The translations under genes and the position numbers were made by a program. From NCBI GenBank assembly GCA_018857735.1, contig JABMCL010001232.1, positions 213,501 to 277,500 on the forward strand: 64,000 bases of DNA. Reading direction: 5' to 3'. Of the stretch, positions 1 to 10,564 are shown piece by piece; position 1 is the first letter of the stretch, and every line of letters starts with the position of its first letter. The stretch comes from Alviniconcha marisindica (lineage: Eukaryota > Mollusca > Gastropoda > Provannidae). Under the pieces are notes generated by a model that saw nothing but the letters and a program-made list of their open reading frames with translations, did no database searches and had not been told where the DNA came from.

Positions 1-1365
1 GTTGAAGATTTTGAGATTGACGCCAAGGTTGTTGAGGGCATTTTTTAGATGCTTAACATCAGGAAAGCAATTAGTACTGACACATCTGTGGAAGACTTTT
101 GAAACTGCGCTTCTGAGCTTTCTGTTGTATTCAGTCAGTTTTTCACATTGTCTCTGAAAGAAAACACTGTACCCTTTACTTGGAAAACTTCTATAATCTG
201 TCCTGTTCCAAAAAAAACAACCAAATCCTTCTTGTTTAAATGATTATTGTCCAATTGCTCTGACATCTATTGTAATGAAGTGTTTTGAATAAAAATGAAT
301 GTATCATCCTCCACCAATTTACGAAACACATGAAGCCCCATTTAGACCCATACCAGTTTGCGAACAAGCACAACAGAAGCACTAAAGATGCAACACTCAC
401 TCTTTTGCACAATCATCAATGAATATATATATATATATATATACTCATCTTGAAAAAACAGGTTCATTTGTCCAAATTCTCTTCATCAACTTTTCTTCTG
501 CCTTCATTACCATACAAATATACCTCATGGCAAGCAAACTTTTAAAACTCGACGTTTGAAACCCAAGATTGGATTATCGACTGTCTTGTCCTGCTCTATT
601 TCCACCAGCTCTCCACAAGGCACTGTCCTATCTCCTATTCTTTTTACAATCAATACAAATGACTGCACAGGCACTGACACAACACCAGTCATAAAGTACT
701 CTGGTGATTCTGCAATAGAAGATCTTTCCAAATCAGATTCTGTTTATTTTGCTGAAGTTGAAAATTTCAATAACTGGTGCAGGGATTGACTTGACCTTTG
801 ACTTGAATGTAAAGAAAATGAAGGAAATGCTGTTCGATTTCAGAAAAGCTCCAACTGTCATTCCAGATCTCTTTATTGGTGGCGTGAAAGTTGAAAGAGT
901 AACTGAGTATAAATATCTAGGAACAGTCTTAGACAACAAGCTGAATTTCAACAAAAATGCTGATTTTATTCACAAAAGATGTCAGCCAGGAATATTTTGC
1001 CTTCAAAAGCTAAGATCTCTTAATGTCAGTGCTCCTGTTTTATGCACTTTCTACCAGAGTTGTATTGAATCAATTTTAAAATTTTCTTTCCTGTGCTGGT
1101 TTGGTGGCTTAAATGTGAAAAGCAAATATGGTCCTGAATAAAGAGGTGAATGTGTGTGGCAAGGTTGTGGGTGAAAGACAAGAACACTTAAGTAAGTTGT
1201 GTGAACGTCGTGTGGTACGGAAGGCTAGGGTGATTGTGGATGACAACAGCTATGTCCTTGCTAAATGTTGTGAGCTTCTTCCATCTGGTTACTGGTAGAT
1301 GATTTCATGTACAGAAATATAATCTGCAGTCAATATCATTTCTGAACAGATAAATCCAGTGAAAT
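1..1365 (+). mobile_element. Decayed non-LTR retrotransposon, 3' part of reverse transcriptase
   Basis: Translation in shifting frames gives reverse-transcriptase motifs of a jockey/CR1-type LINE. A 'PQGTVLSPILF' block lies near 615-650, a degraded catalytic region ('KYSGDS') near 693-712, and a 'YKYLGTVLDNKLNF' block near 905-950. A Cys-rich C-terminal tail follows, and homology-like text continues past the stop at 1139 to about 1365. Several stops and frameshifts, plus an (AT)n insertion at 421-444, show it is dead. The 5' end lies outside the window. The motifs are seen; the family name is an inference. Confidence 0.75.
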
Positions 1366-3300
1366 GTCAGAGCAGTGTGTGTGTGTGTGTGTGTGTGTAA
1401 ATTACGTAAATTTACTAGTTTGTTTAATATGTAACTTTTGTATTTTCAATAACTGTTCTTTGAGTTCTAAAATATACAATATGTGTCAAGTTATTGAGTA
1501 CTGTGGTGTGTTTAATGTTCAGCCACGTTTTAATTTATCGAATGAGATAATAATCTTGAATGTGGAATATTGGTTTGGGTGGTGAAAGAAAAAAAATTGT
1601 TTGGTGTTGGGACGAGATCATAACAGGCATAGTTTACTAAAACATACTGATATTGTATTATTTACACTCACAGGAATATGAAAACCTGAAACTTAACAAA
1701 AGATAGACAGTATGGAACTACTTCTCAACCTTTTTACCAAATCGTGACAAGCCAAATGACGAGTTCAAAAAAGAAATTGTATACACACACATGGTAATAA
1801 TAAGCACAGCCACCTGCAGATGATTAGTGTTTTGTTGTAAAAACATGATGATAACTGCAAAACTATTAGAATGTTTCGCTTAATCAAGTTAATGTGAATA
1901 AATCCAAGTTACTGCGTTGCAAACATCAAAGATGATAGCAAGTTGTGTACTACATAAAATCATGTCTGTAATCTTTGCATGTCATACAACGTATAATGTG
2001 TGTTAATTACCTGTTCCTGCTGCTGCCAGGTTGAAGTTGGTGATAGCCATGGTCTGTAAGTTTAATAGATATCTATAGATAAATAATATACGATATAGAT
2101 CTGTTTCCATTAACGGTTGTCCACATCTGTTGCGCTGCCCGACTGTCAGCCTTTCCTCATTGACTGGACCTGGTATTAATCACAGGAGTTAGTTGACATT
2201 TAAATTAGACAGAGGCACAATGGATTGTGCACATACAAAATTGCACAGCACAAATCAACCTCAGTTGTTCAGTAGTGGTAAACTCTCAACATGAATTCTT
2301 TCTTATTTATTAATGTGGTTTGTCTTGTTTAATGTACATTTGCTTGTCCAAAAGTTTGTGTTTGTTTTACTCACATGAAAAACCACACAGGTCTGTGCAG
2401 TAGATCTCAAGAAAAATTACCTCAAAAAAAGATCCCAGTGAAATTGATTTTTTCTCTATTTTTAGCTGGTTTGACTGAGGTCTTACACACCATGGATGCA
2501 AAACTTGGTTAAGTGTATGCTCCATTCACTTCTGACCTGATTGATAAATGGTGTTTCCATGACAATATAGTATATAATTTCAGGGAAATGACTGATACCT
2601 ATCTTAGTCTTTTCTCTTACATTGGTTAAGTAAGTGAGGTCTTTGAAACAGCATGGTAACATTTACAGATGGGTTTGGAATTTGTGATCTTTGGTTGTTG
2701 GCAGTTGTGATTTTTGGTTTTGCTGTTTTGGTCCCCCTGCGACGTGCCTTTTAAGTGTTCTTTGTGGGAAAGCAAGCACATGCAGTGTCCAAGATGAACA
2801 ACTACATTACAGAGTAAAACAGAAGGAATTCATCTCCAACCACCTACCATTGGTTTTGATTTCATTCATGTTCATCTCTGTTAGGGAAAAACATTAAGTG
2901 TGACATTGCAGAACTTCAGTTTCCATGTCAAATATTGAAGGACCTTAGACTGGTTGTGTGTAAGAATAGGTGGTTTGTGCAAACACTATAGCTTCATTCA
3001 GTTCACACTTAGACTGTATAAAGTAGCAGATTGTTTTGCATGGAGTTGATCATTATTGGAGGATACAGTCTGTGAAGATTCAATAGTATTACATCATCAC
3101 AAACTCCAAGCACTGGTTTATTAGAGTTTATGGTGGCAGAAAACGATGCTGGGAACATGGCATCCTTGTTGTTAATTTGGGCATCCCTCAAGGTGCTGAC
3201 ACTGTCATGTTCTGCCTAGCACTACTGGTGTAACTGTGTTACCCACAAGGGGACTGTTACATCTTTTGTCTGTTTGTCTGCCTATTAGTGTAGTTTGTCA
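1366..3300. other. Gene-poor stretch
   Basis: AT-rich DNA with a short (GT)n run at 1373-1398. I see no convincing gene apart from one possible short minus-strand exon near 2011-2053, listed separately. Confidence 0.5.
2011..2050 (-). CDS. Possible short coding exon with start codon
   Basis: On the minus strand an acceptor-like 'cttacag' is followed by ACC and an ATG at 2050-2048, then 13 codons (MAITNFNLAAAGT plus one base) and a GTAATT donor. This would be a start-containing exon ending in phase 1, with the rest of the gene off the left edge. I do not recognise the protein. The frame is short and the acceptor has a weak pyrimidine tract, so chance is a real possibility. Confidence 0.25.
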
Positions 3301-3309
3301 GTCTGTCTC

Positions 3310-3545
3310 CCTCAAGTCAGCCAGTCGAACGTCCCCAACGGCCACCCCCCCCCCCCCCCCCCCCCCCACCTGTGCTGCTGAACTGGTCCTTGTAATATTT
3401 AGGGAGCAGCCCTGGGAACAATTTTGCTTAACGTCCACAGAGGCGAGATGGCCTATTAGGGAGGGGCGAGCAGCCCTGGTGCTGACGATCCGTCTTTATT
3501 GGGAACATACCCGTCATGGTTGACTGGGCATTAAAAATTAGTTAT
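3310..3545. repeat. Dispersed repeat fragments with poly-C tract
   Basis: A poly-C run (about 3346-3367) is followed by a minus-strand copy of the 'gcttctgtggacgttaagc' core and then by 'ggttgactgggc' on the plus strand. The same two blocks recur near 9560-9695. 'ggttgactgggc(g)taaaacacc' also recurs at about 20380 and 45030, and in inverted, tandem form at 31.4-32.1 kb. Confidence 0.55.
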
Positions 3546-3887
3546 CTGTCAGTTTTACTGTGACGTTAGTTGCACTGCTACAATACCATCTACTGCTATG
3601 TAGACATCAATGACAAAAAGCCAGACATAAAACACAATAAATGAGCTGAGACAAACTAAACACTTCGTGCACAGGCATCAGCTTTGCAACACAAGAAAAG
3701 TGGTAATATTTAAGACTAATTGGCAGATGCTTGCCATCATTAGTCATTGTATTATCCGATCCTCCTCTGGGCACTTTGTTTCAACTGGGGACGGTGCAGA
3801 AGCCGTTTCCTCACAAATTTGTTATAGGTCCTCACTTCTGCACAGACGGTTAGCATCGGAACTCTTCATAGAACTAAACTGTACTGA

Positions 3888-4352
3888 TCAGTAACTGTCA
3901 GGGAGGGTGCTTCTTGTTTGTCTTTTGGTCATTCGATGACATTTGTTTTTCGGTGCCAGCACTGGGAAAACTTCTGGACAGACTGAGCGGAGCGCAGATG
4001 GGCTTTTCCAAGCACTTAAAGTTAAACTGGGGCTGTCATGACGTGAAGTGAGCGAGTGACCCGGGCTAGTCCTGGAGTATTGACCGCTGGTCGTGTTGTG
4101 TCGCCCCGTGGCGACAGGCTTTCGCGGTGGTCGTGGTGGTTCGTCACAGTAGCTGTCTTGCTCATGGTCTCCACTTAACCTGTTCGTGTTACTGTAGCCC
4201 TGGCCTTGAAGTGTTGTCATGTGGACCACCGATAGTGTTCTGTCGCCCTGGGGCGACAACCTCTTGTTGTTGTCACCATTGATGAGTATCTTATTCATCT
4301 TCACTTCGTTTGGCCATTTCTTCGGCTTGTGTCCTGTCTTTAAAGGAACCAA
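3888..4352 (-). CDS. Uncertain open reading frame, 154 codons
   Basis: An uninterrupted minus-strand frame rich in Ser, Thr, Pro, Arg and Lys, with no membrane segment and no domain I recognise. It lies in GC-richer DNA that also holds two copies of a 'gtcgcc...ggcgac' palindromic block (near 4101 and 4241 on the plus strand), which partly explains its codons. It could be a chance frame, a 5' exon or part of a CpG-rich promoter. Confidence 0.18.
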   Translation of the reverse strand: MVPLKTGHKPKKWPNEVKMNKILINGDNNKRLSPQGDRTLSVVHMTTLQGQGYSNTNRLSGDHEQDSYCDEPPRPPRKPVATGRHNTTSGQYSRTSPGHSLTSRHDSPSLTLSAWKSPSALRSVCPEVFPVLAPKNKCHRMTKRQTRSTLPDSY

Positions 4353-4689
4353 CCGTCTCGAAACACATTTTGTCCACTAGGTAAAAGAGATCAGAATAAA
4401 GACAAAAAATGAAGGATTTTGTTCAAAAAGTTGCCTGTCTCACGTATGGCCTGTTTGTTTTCATCCAGTACCGCTACTCGCCACTATCCACATTTGCTTT
4501 GTAATCGATATAAAAATAATAATAATCTTGTGTGTCTGGGTCTGTTTAGTCTCTTCTTCATTCTGTGCAAGTCATGTTACTGTTGCTTGGGCCACTACAC
4601 AGTGACCACACAGAGCACTCAGTCAGTCAGTGACCACATAGCCCACTTTTTTTAACTATGAATGTCAACACCTTTTAGGGTCAGAGTCA

Positions 4690-5262
4690 GTATCTTATTG
4701 CAACTTACAGCTGGTGTCTTACGGTCAGAGCACGGTGCTGGTGTGGACTGGCCAGCCAGGGTGGTTTTCATCGCTTCGCTTTTGACAAGAAAGCTGTGTG
4801 TGATTGCTGCCTTCCCCGGCGTTCAGAGGACACGTATATCGAACTTCGCTTCCTTTCGAGCAACAACCTCATGGTGGTTTACGAGCGCATGCCTGACGTC
4901 GCAATCGACTTGCAGTGTGCAAGGGACATCTCCTACCGGGGAGGTGGCGTTGTTAAAGTGTCGAGTTCTGTGACTGCGGCAGCCGGCTTGTTGTGTATAT
5001 ATATGTGTGCGTGTATGTGTGCGTGAGTGTCAGAGTTCCGGAGCTGTATGAAAGTCGAGGTGGCCGTCCTGGGCTTTCCGTCCTAATCAGCCTTATCGCT
5101 TCCGTGGACGTAAAGCAACATTGAACCGTGCTAACGCATTGGTCACAGTTTGTCCCTAATATGTCAACAGACATCCGAGGACATGAAGCTCTACTGCATC
5201 ATCAACGTGCGTGAGTGTGTGTAGTTGTGGCGATGGTGTGAAGCATAATTGAAGGTGGTGAA
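4690..5262 (+). promoter_or_regulatory. CpG-rich DNA upstream of the exon at 5265
   Basis: Base composition shifts from AT-rich to GC- and CpG-rich directly before the start-codon exon at 5265, as expected for a CpG-type promoter or 5' UTR. A SINE copy (about 5023-5198) interrupts it. I found no clear TATA box. This is an inference from composition only. Confidence 0.3.
5023..5198 (+). repeat. SINE family 1, copy 1
   Basis: About 175 bp with a 'ggagctgt...gaggtggccgtcc' head, a 'ttccgtggacgtaaagcaac' core, and 'tatgtcaac(t/a)gacatccgagga' before the tail. Related copies lie at 8296-8478, 41486-41664 (inverted), 50030-50180 and 61912-62075. Tails are (CAT)n-like. Confidence 0.75.
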
Positions 5263-5264
5263 GG

Positions 5265-5338
5265 ATGCGGAAAGGATTCTTGGTCATCCCGTCGCTTTGT
5301 GTCGTCGTCCTCATCTCCCTGGCCAACCTTCTTCACAG
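5265..5338 (+). CDS. First coding exon, N-terminal signal peptide or signal anchor
   Basis: ATG at 5265 opens 24 codons plus two bases and ends at a consensus donor (CACAG/GTAAGC). The peptide begins MRKGF, then has an unbroken hydrophobic stretch (LVIPSLCVVVLISLANLL). That is the layout of a cleaved signal peptide or a type II signal anchor. It ends in phase 2. The next exon is not certain. The acceptor at 14308/14309 would join in the frame of the decayed copy of the NHE8 first exon, giving an open stretch into 'EIQEGVAIGV' before a stop. It may thus be an ancestral or alternative NHE8 N-terminus, or the start of a different secretory or Golgi protein. Confidence 0.45.
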
Positions 5339-5479
5339 GTAAGCCCGGCACCACCTCCTTACTGCAGGCTATAGGCAACACGGGGTCAGGCAGACTAGGG
5401 ACCGTCCGCTGGTCACAATATCGGTGATACCCCGGGCTGATCAGCGCGTTTAAGTCCTCGCAACTGTCCGTCTTTAAGT

Positions 5480-5501
5480 CATGGACCTATATAGGTCCAT
5501 G
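5480..5501. repeat. Perfect 22-bp palindrome
   Basis: CATGGACCTAT followed by its exact reverse complement, centred on TATA. It lies about 140 bp after the donor of the exon at 5265-5338. No function can be assigned. Confidence 0.9.
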
Positions 5502-5567
5502 TTTTAAGTCGCTTCATGGTGTTCCCAGTGGACACAGGGCCGGCTGCAGTGGTTGGCTTTGGACAGC

Positions 5568-5671
5568 AAAGGGTTTCAGTGGTTGTTGGCCAGGGTGACA
5601 GTGCACAAAGGGTTTCAGTGGTTGTTGGCCAGGGTGACAGTGCACAAAGGGTTTCAGTGGTTGTTGGCCAG
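5568..5671 (+). repeat. 39-bp tandem repeat, nearly three copies
   Basis: Unit begins 'aaagggtttcagtggttgtt'; the copies are almost identical. Because 39 is a multiple of three, the repeat keeps frames open on both strands and creates spurious open frames. Confidence 0.9.
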
Positions 5672-5951
5672 CTCTGGTGCGGAGTGGCCGAACTGCTAAC
5701 CACAGTGACTGTAGTCCACTAGCGATTACCTAGGCGCCTCGGGGGCTGGATATTAACCGCAGCCTGGCCCTGCCATTTAGACGGTATTAGCCCTTTTTCC
5801 CCACAGAAGCTTTTGTTTGTGTTCAGGAGGAGCGAATTAAGCGGGTCTCCTACCTGAAGAGCCATGTATGAACTGGTTTCGGCAACTGGCCGCCGTCTTG
5901 TGCTGCAAAATAATGTATGGGTGTCGGAACAGCATGCGCGCTGGGGTCGAC

Positions 5952-6010
5952 TGTTTCAGTATCCAAACACATAAACGGTTCAAAAGAACGCTATTTATTA
6001 GGACTGTTTC
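5952..6010. repeat. Fold-back family fragment
   Basis: One arm of the dispersed fold-back repeat ('atccaaacacataaacggtt', then 'aaaagaacgctatttatta'). The full form is at 36514-36926. Confidence 0.7.
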
Positions 6011-6063
6011 AGTGTCGGAATAAAGGGGACAGTGCATGTACAACCCGTCGCAACTGCTGAACT

Positions 6064-6149
6064 GCACCACACAAACACACACACATACACACACACACAC
6101 ACACACACCCCACACACCACCACACCACACCACACCACACCACACCACA

Positions 6150-6182
<33 letters not shown>

Positions 6183-6200
6183 CACGAACGCACGCACACA
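6064..6200. repeat. (AC)n and (ACACC)n microsatellite
   Basis: Alternating (AC)n blocks with a pentanucleotide CACAC/CACCA stretch in the middle. All open frames here in both strands are repeat artefacts. Confidence 0.95.
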
Positions 6201-6349
6201 GCGCATACACACGCACATTTGTTTTGTTTTTGTTGTTGTCGTGTTTTTTTTGTGTGTTTTTTTTCTTCAAATCAGGATGTCCTCTGAACACCCCCACAAC
6301 CCCCGTGACTATAAATATGGATGCGACCTCGTTTTATTACCGATGAGCA

Positions 6350-7250
6350 TCAGAGGGTCGGCAGTATCAGAGCAGATACTTCCGCAGCGAGCCGAGAATC
6401 CAGCGACGACATAACCAATAACTGAGCCGGATTTTGCAAAGAGCTCCGAGTGCCTCCTGTCTCCTCACAAGCGCTCTCGATCTGACGGCCGTGCCGTACC
6501 GACTGTGTTGGACGTTGGAATGCACGATGATCGGAGTCTGATGCCTGCATCCAAATGACTAGAGGTTGCGTCATTTCATATCTTTGGTCGTCGGTGAACG
6601 CACGCCATCATTTGTTTTGTTTTGTTTGTGTGTTCGGAACCCGCCAGTCTTTCACTCTGTCGCTTATGCATTAGCTTGTAATGCAAAGATGGCGGCCACT
6701 CTTCGGGAGTTTCGTGTGGAGCAGTACTTGCGACGGTCTGATTGGCTGCAACCGTTCTGGTGATTGACAGCCTGAAGCCCGCCATTGATGTCTGCCAACT
6801 GCGGTACCGTCGCAAAGGCGACACTCGGTTTTTTAAAGTTTTACCCCAAACAGCGGGTGTTTTTTTCGGGGCACTGTGGCGCAAGTAGGCGATTAAACGT
6901 TGAACCGTTTTGAGAGACAGGCGGGCACAGGGTCCGTGTAGTCAGCTGTAGGGACCGACCAAGCGAACCGCATGCACATGTTTGATTGATCCTCGTGCAG
7001 CTGCGTGCTGTGCTGCTTGCGGTCACAGTGAGCGCTCTGTTGGGCTCTACGTTGAACACAGCAGTGACAGCGGGGCCCAAAGCCTGTCGGGGGCAGCGTG
7101 TAGTCTCTTGCTGGTAGGAAGGGCGGGCTGGGATGGTCGGTTTTGATACAAAAGAGAGAGGCGGGGAAAATCTCCATACGCTCTGCTGCGTTTTTTTCTT
7201 TTTCTTTTCTTTTTCATCGTTCCCTCTGATCATGTGCGTAAGTTCCTGTT
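6350..7250. promoter_or_regulatory. CpG-rich, promoter-like region
   Basis: GC- and CpG-rich block between microsatellite-rich flanks. It holds an AAGATGGCGGC element (6686-6696, the YY1-type motif common near TATA-less animal start sites) and an inverted CCAAT box (ATTGG, 6741-6745) 45 bp further on. Open frames on both strands lack splice or domain support. A promoter or a 5' UTR exon fits best. The direction of transcription is not clear. Confidence 0.35.
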
Positions 7251-7960
7251 TCTAGGCCAGTTGAACTGAGGAGTTTTTCTTGCATTCAATTCACACACAG
7301 AGAGAGGAGACACACATAACGAGTCTAAAAGTCCCAGTCAGAGTAAGATGATTTGAACGTGGAACTCAGGCCTTATTCTGGTAAAACACTAGGCTGTATG
7401 GGTAAAAAGAAAAAAAGACATACTGTTACCTTTTAAATTGTATTATATAAGTCACTGTTTATTTACTATTGACTGTTATTTCTTATTGCCTGTTTGCTGA
7501 TTATTATTTTCTTATTGAGTGATTATTTCATCATTGACGGATCATTATTTGATCATTGACTGCCCCTTGCCGTCTTCTTGAATCTGTCGATCGGGCAAAC
7601 AACACTTCATTTTACTGACTGGCCGAATGGTTTCTCTCTCTCTCTCTCTCTCGTTGGAAATAATTATGCCCCTTGACTGGCAAAGCTCTGGGTTCCGATA
7701 TATATAGGTCTGTCACGCTGACTGAAACAATTGTGCCAAAGCAAGCTGTCGCCAGATGTGTATCATTTGAATTGATGATTCTACAGCGGAGTGCTAATTT
7801 GCGCCCAGTGTAATAGAGGACCTAGAATAAAACAGCTCAAAGTTATGAGCATGGTTCAAGTTCGCTTCAGTTTTTACGGTGTGACGTTCATTTACCTTTA
7901 TGTGACAGTAATTTTATGCCGGATCCCCTGATGTGATTGGTGCTTGTCTGGAAATTACGT
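7251..7960. other. Gene-free stretch
   Basis: AT-rich DNA with (TTATT-TGA)-like low complexity at about 7440-7560 and a short (CT)n run at 7633-7653. No gene seen. Confidence 0.5.
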
Positions 7961-7964
7961 AGGT

Positions 7965-7965
<1 letters not shown>

Positions 7966-8040
<75 letters not shown>

Positions 8041-8056
8041 TGTGTGTGTGTGTGTT
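7966..8056. repeat. (GT)n with internal (AG)n
   Basis: Compound dinucleotide microsatellite. Confidence 0.95.
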
Positions 8057-8295
8057 TAATGTTACATAATGTGCAGACAAGAGACACATTTCCGTGTATG
8101 ATTTTAGCATGGACAATAAACTATCTTATTTTAATCAACACTGAGGGAGTTAATTAGCGCTCGAAATAAGTAACACAAGTATAACGACAAAGACCTGAGT
8201 CGCCTACGGTAACTCTCACCTGGCATGCGTGTAAATACAAGGTACATAAACTCCGCCAGAGGTACATCCTCAAGTTTTATCATATTTATAGAGAA

Positions 8296-8478
8296 CATAG
8301 TTCAGGAGCTGTGTGAGAGTTGAGGTGGCCGTCCTGAGCTGCCCGTCCTAACGAGCCTTCTGGTTTCCGTGGACGTAAAGAATTATTGAACCGTGCTTCG
8401 GCATTGGTCACAACTTGTCCCTGATATGTCAACTGACATCTGAGGATATTAAGCATCACTTCATCATCATCATTTATA
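8296..8478 (+). repeat. SINE family 1, copy 2
   Basis: Near full length. Starts 'catagttcaggagctgtgtg', contains 'tttccgtggacgtaaag' and ends in (CAT)n. It shares its exact head with the copies at 41486-41664 and 61912-62075, which fixes the 5' end of the family. Confidence 0.8.
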
Positions 8479-8479
8479 G

Positions 8480-9145
8480 AGCGTGAAACAAACAAAATCC
8501 ACATCTGCACACGTTCTCACATCGCTTGAAAAGGGGGTGTACATACAAACAAGCACAAACTATGAGATTTTTTGGTTGTTGTTGTTGCTGTTTTTCGTGA
8601 TTAAAAGTATGGTTTAAAACCTGCTCATATTACATCGTCGTGGTGGCTCACCGCACAGTGGCTATAATGTGCTTTTTATTTCTCGATCTGCTGGCATGTT
8701 GGCGAGCGCTGTTCAGAGGTAAAAGTTCACGCAGTATAGGCAACAGGGACCGAGTCAGTAACTGGATTTTAACGCCCTGTCAACCGCACAGGACAGTCAG
8801 ACTCTGTCATAAGCAAACGCACATTACAAAATTCTTCTCCTGTAAACCCTTTCTCAAGTCAGTCCTCAAAACGCAAACATAAAACAAAACACACATATAC
8901 AAGCATCAAACACAAATTTTTGAAGAGTTAGTCCTTCAATATCAATATTACCCTTTTGTCGAAAGAGCCCAAAAGGCTGGTATTGTCGACCATTCCGTCT
9001 AATTTATCGATACCAGATAAAAGAAAAATAGAAACAGGAATGGACAGAAACAATTAAAAACTGTTCTATAAATGCATAATAGAAAATACAAGTGCTATGT
9101 GGCACCAAGCAGCACACACCTACCAACAATCATCTAGCTACTCAC
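8480..9145. other. Gene-free stretch
   Basis: No splice-supported exon or clear repeat seen; moderately AT-rich unique-looking DNA. Confidence 0.4.
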
Positions 9146-9147
9146 AG

Positions 9148-9335
9148 AGTCCAGTCGAGATCAAGAGGAGGGAGGTGAGCGGGACTCTCACGAAGAAGTT
9201 AGACAGAAGTTAGACTTTCATTTGCGGATCCAGGCGAGATCAAGAGGAGGGAGGTGGTACTGGACCCTCAAGAGAGCCCAGGAGAGATCAAGAGCAGGGA
9301 GGTGGAGCTGGGCTCAGAAAGTTGGACTTCTTTTG
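9148..9335 (+). repeat. Imperfect tandem repeat around 'gagatcaagaggagggaggt'
   Basis: Three diverged copies of a roughly 55-75-bp unit with the shared block 'gagatcaagag(g/c)agggaggt' near 9155, 9235 and 9282. Confidence 0.7.
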
Positions 9336-9544
9336 CTTCAATTGTTTCTCAACAGCAGTGCTACGGACATTGTCCTTGTGACTCTGCTCCGCACAGCAGT
9401 TGAAACAGCAATTGCGCAGTACACTAGTTGCTACGCAATGGCGACGTCCCCACCGCCTTAACATAGTTGTTGTTCTGGCGGTGGTCCACGGCCTCCTCGG
9501 TCTTTCCTGGTCGGAGCGTGCGGTCAAGCCACTCGCTCTTTATG

Positions 9545-9700
9545 GGGGGAAGGGGGGGGGCCTCCCTTTCCCCGTCCCTAATAAGCCATCTCGCTTCTGT
9601 GGATGTAAAGCAACACGTTTACTTTCTAGCTAATCAACCGGAAGCATACTCGCCCTGATATAACCGTAATGGTTGACTGGGCGTAAAACACCAAGTTACT
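9545..9700 (+). repeat. SINE-like repeat with 'ggttgactgggcgtaaaac' tail
   Basis: Contains the 'gcttctgtggatgtaaagca' core shared with SINE family 1 and the 'ggttgactgggcgtaaaaca' tail found at several other places. Confidence 0.6.
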
Positions 9701-10398
9701 TACCGGAGCCATACCCCAAAAAGCGTAACTCTTTACGAAAAATGTTTGCCAAATTTCTGGGGGAAAGGTCAAGAGACCATTAGCATAAAGATGACAAAAC
9801 AGAAAGAGCGAGAGGACTAGGCAAAAGAAGAAGAGATATGATAGGAAAGGGGAATCATGACAGCCCTGAGATTCCAGGGAAGGAGAACAGATATCCCCGG
9901 CCTCCATTCGGGGATACAACGACCGACGGCTACCTGGACGGCTACTGTGCGGGAGAACGTCAGTTTCTGTAATGTAGTCGTGCGGAACAGCTGGAACAAC
10001 ATGTTTTATGGAACTGGAGTTTAATACAAAACGAAAAACATGCATGATGATATAATGCATGTGTTGGGGAAGAACTCACTTTAAAGGTGCAGTGTCATCG
10101 TGCTTCGTTATTTTCATCGGAAAATGTCTGTAGTTATGTCGCAGTGAAACGTTCTATCTGTAAGTAAGACACGCTTACAAACACGGACACTTTCTTTCCG
10201 ACATGGTTGTCGAAGGACTAGACCCTCAGGACGCCCCTATTCTTCGACCTCGACTAGTAGCTGCCGAGGATGGATCAACACGACAGGCTGCCTGTATTTT
10301 CTGCTTTTCGTCATTCCTCGTTCTGCATCCCAACACACCGTTCCTTTGTGTTTTAGCCAGGTCTTGTCTTATAGTGTTGCTTGATTTGTTGTTGTTGG

Positions 10399-10414
10399 TG
10401 GTGGTGGTGGTGGT

Positions 10415-10453
<39 letters not shown>

Positions 10454-10560
10454 TGTGTGTGTGTCACTGTTTGTGTGTTGTTGTTTTATGTGTGAGTCAC
10501 TGTGTGTTGTTGTTGTTTGTTTCTTGTTGTTGTTGTTTGTTTCTTGTTGTTGTTTGTCAT
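10399..10560. repeat. (GGT)n, (GT)n and (TTG)n low-complexity block
   Basis: Compound microsatellite with no real coding content. The long open frame over it is an artefact. Confidence 0.9.
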
Positions 10561-10564
10561 CTGC

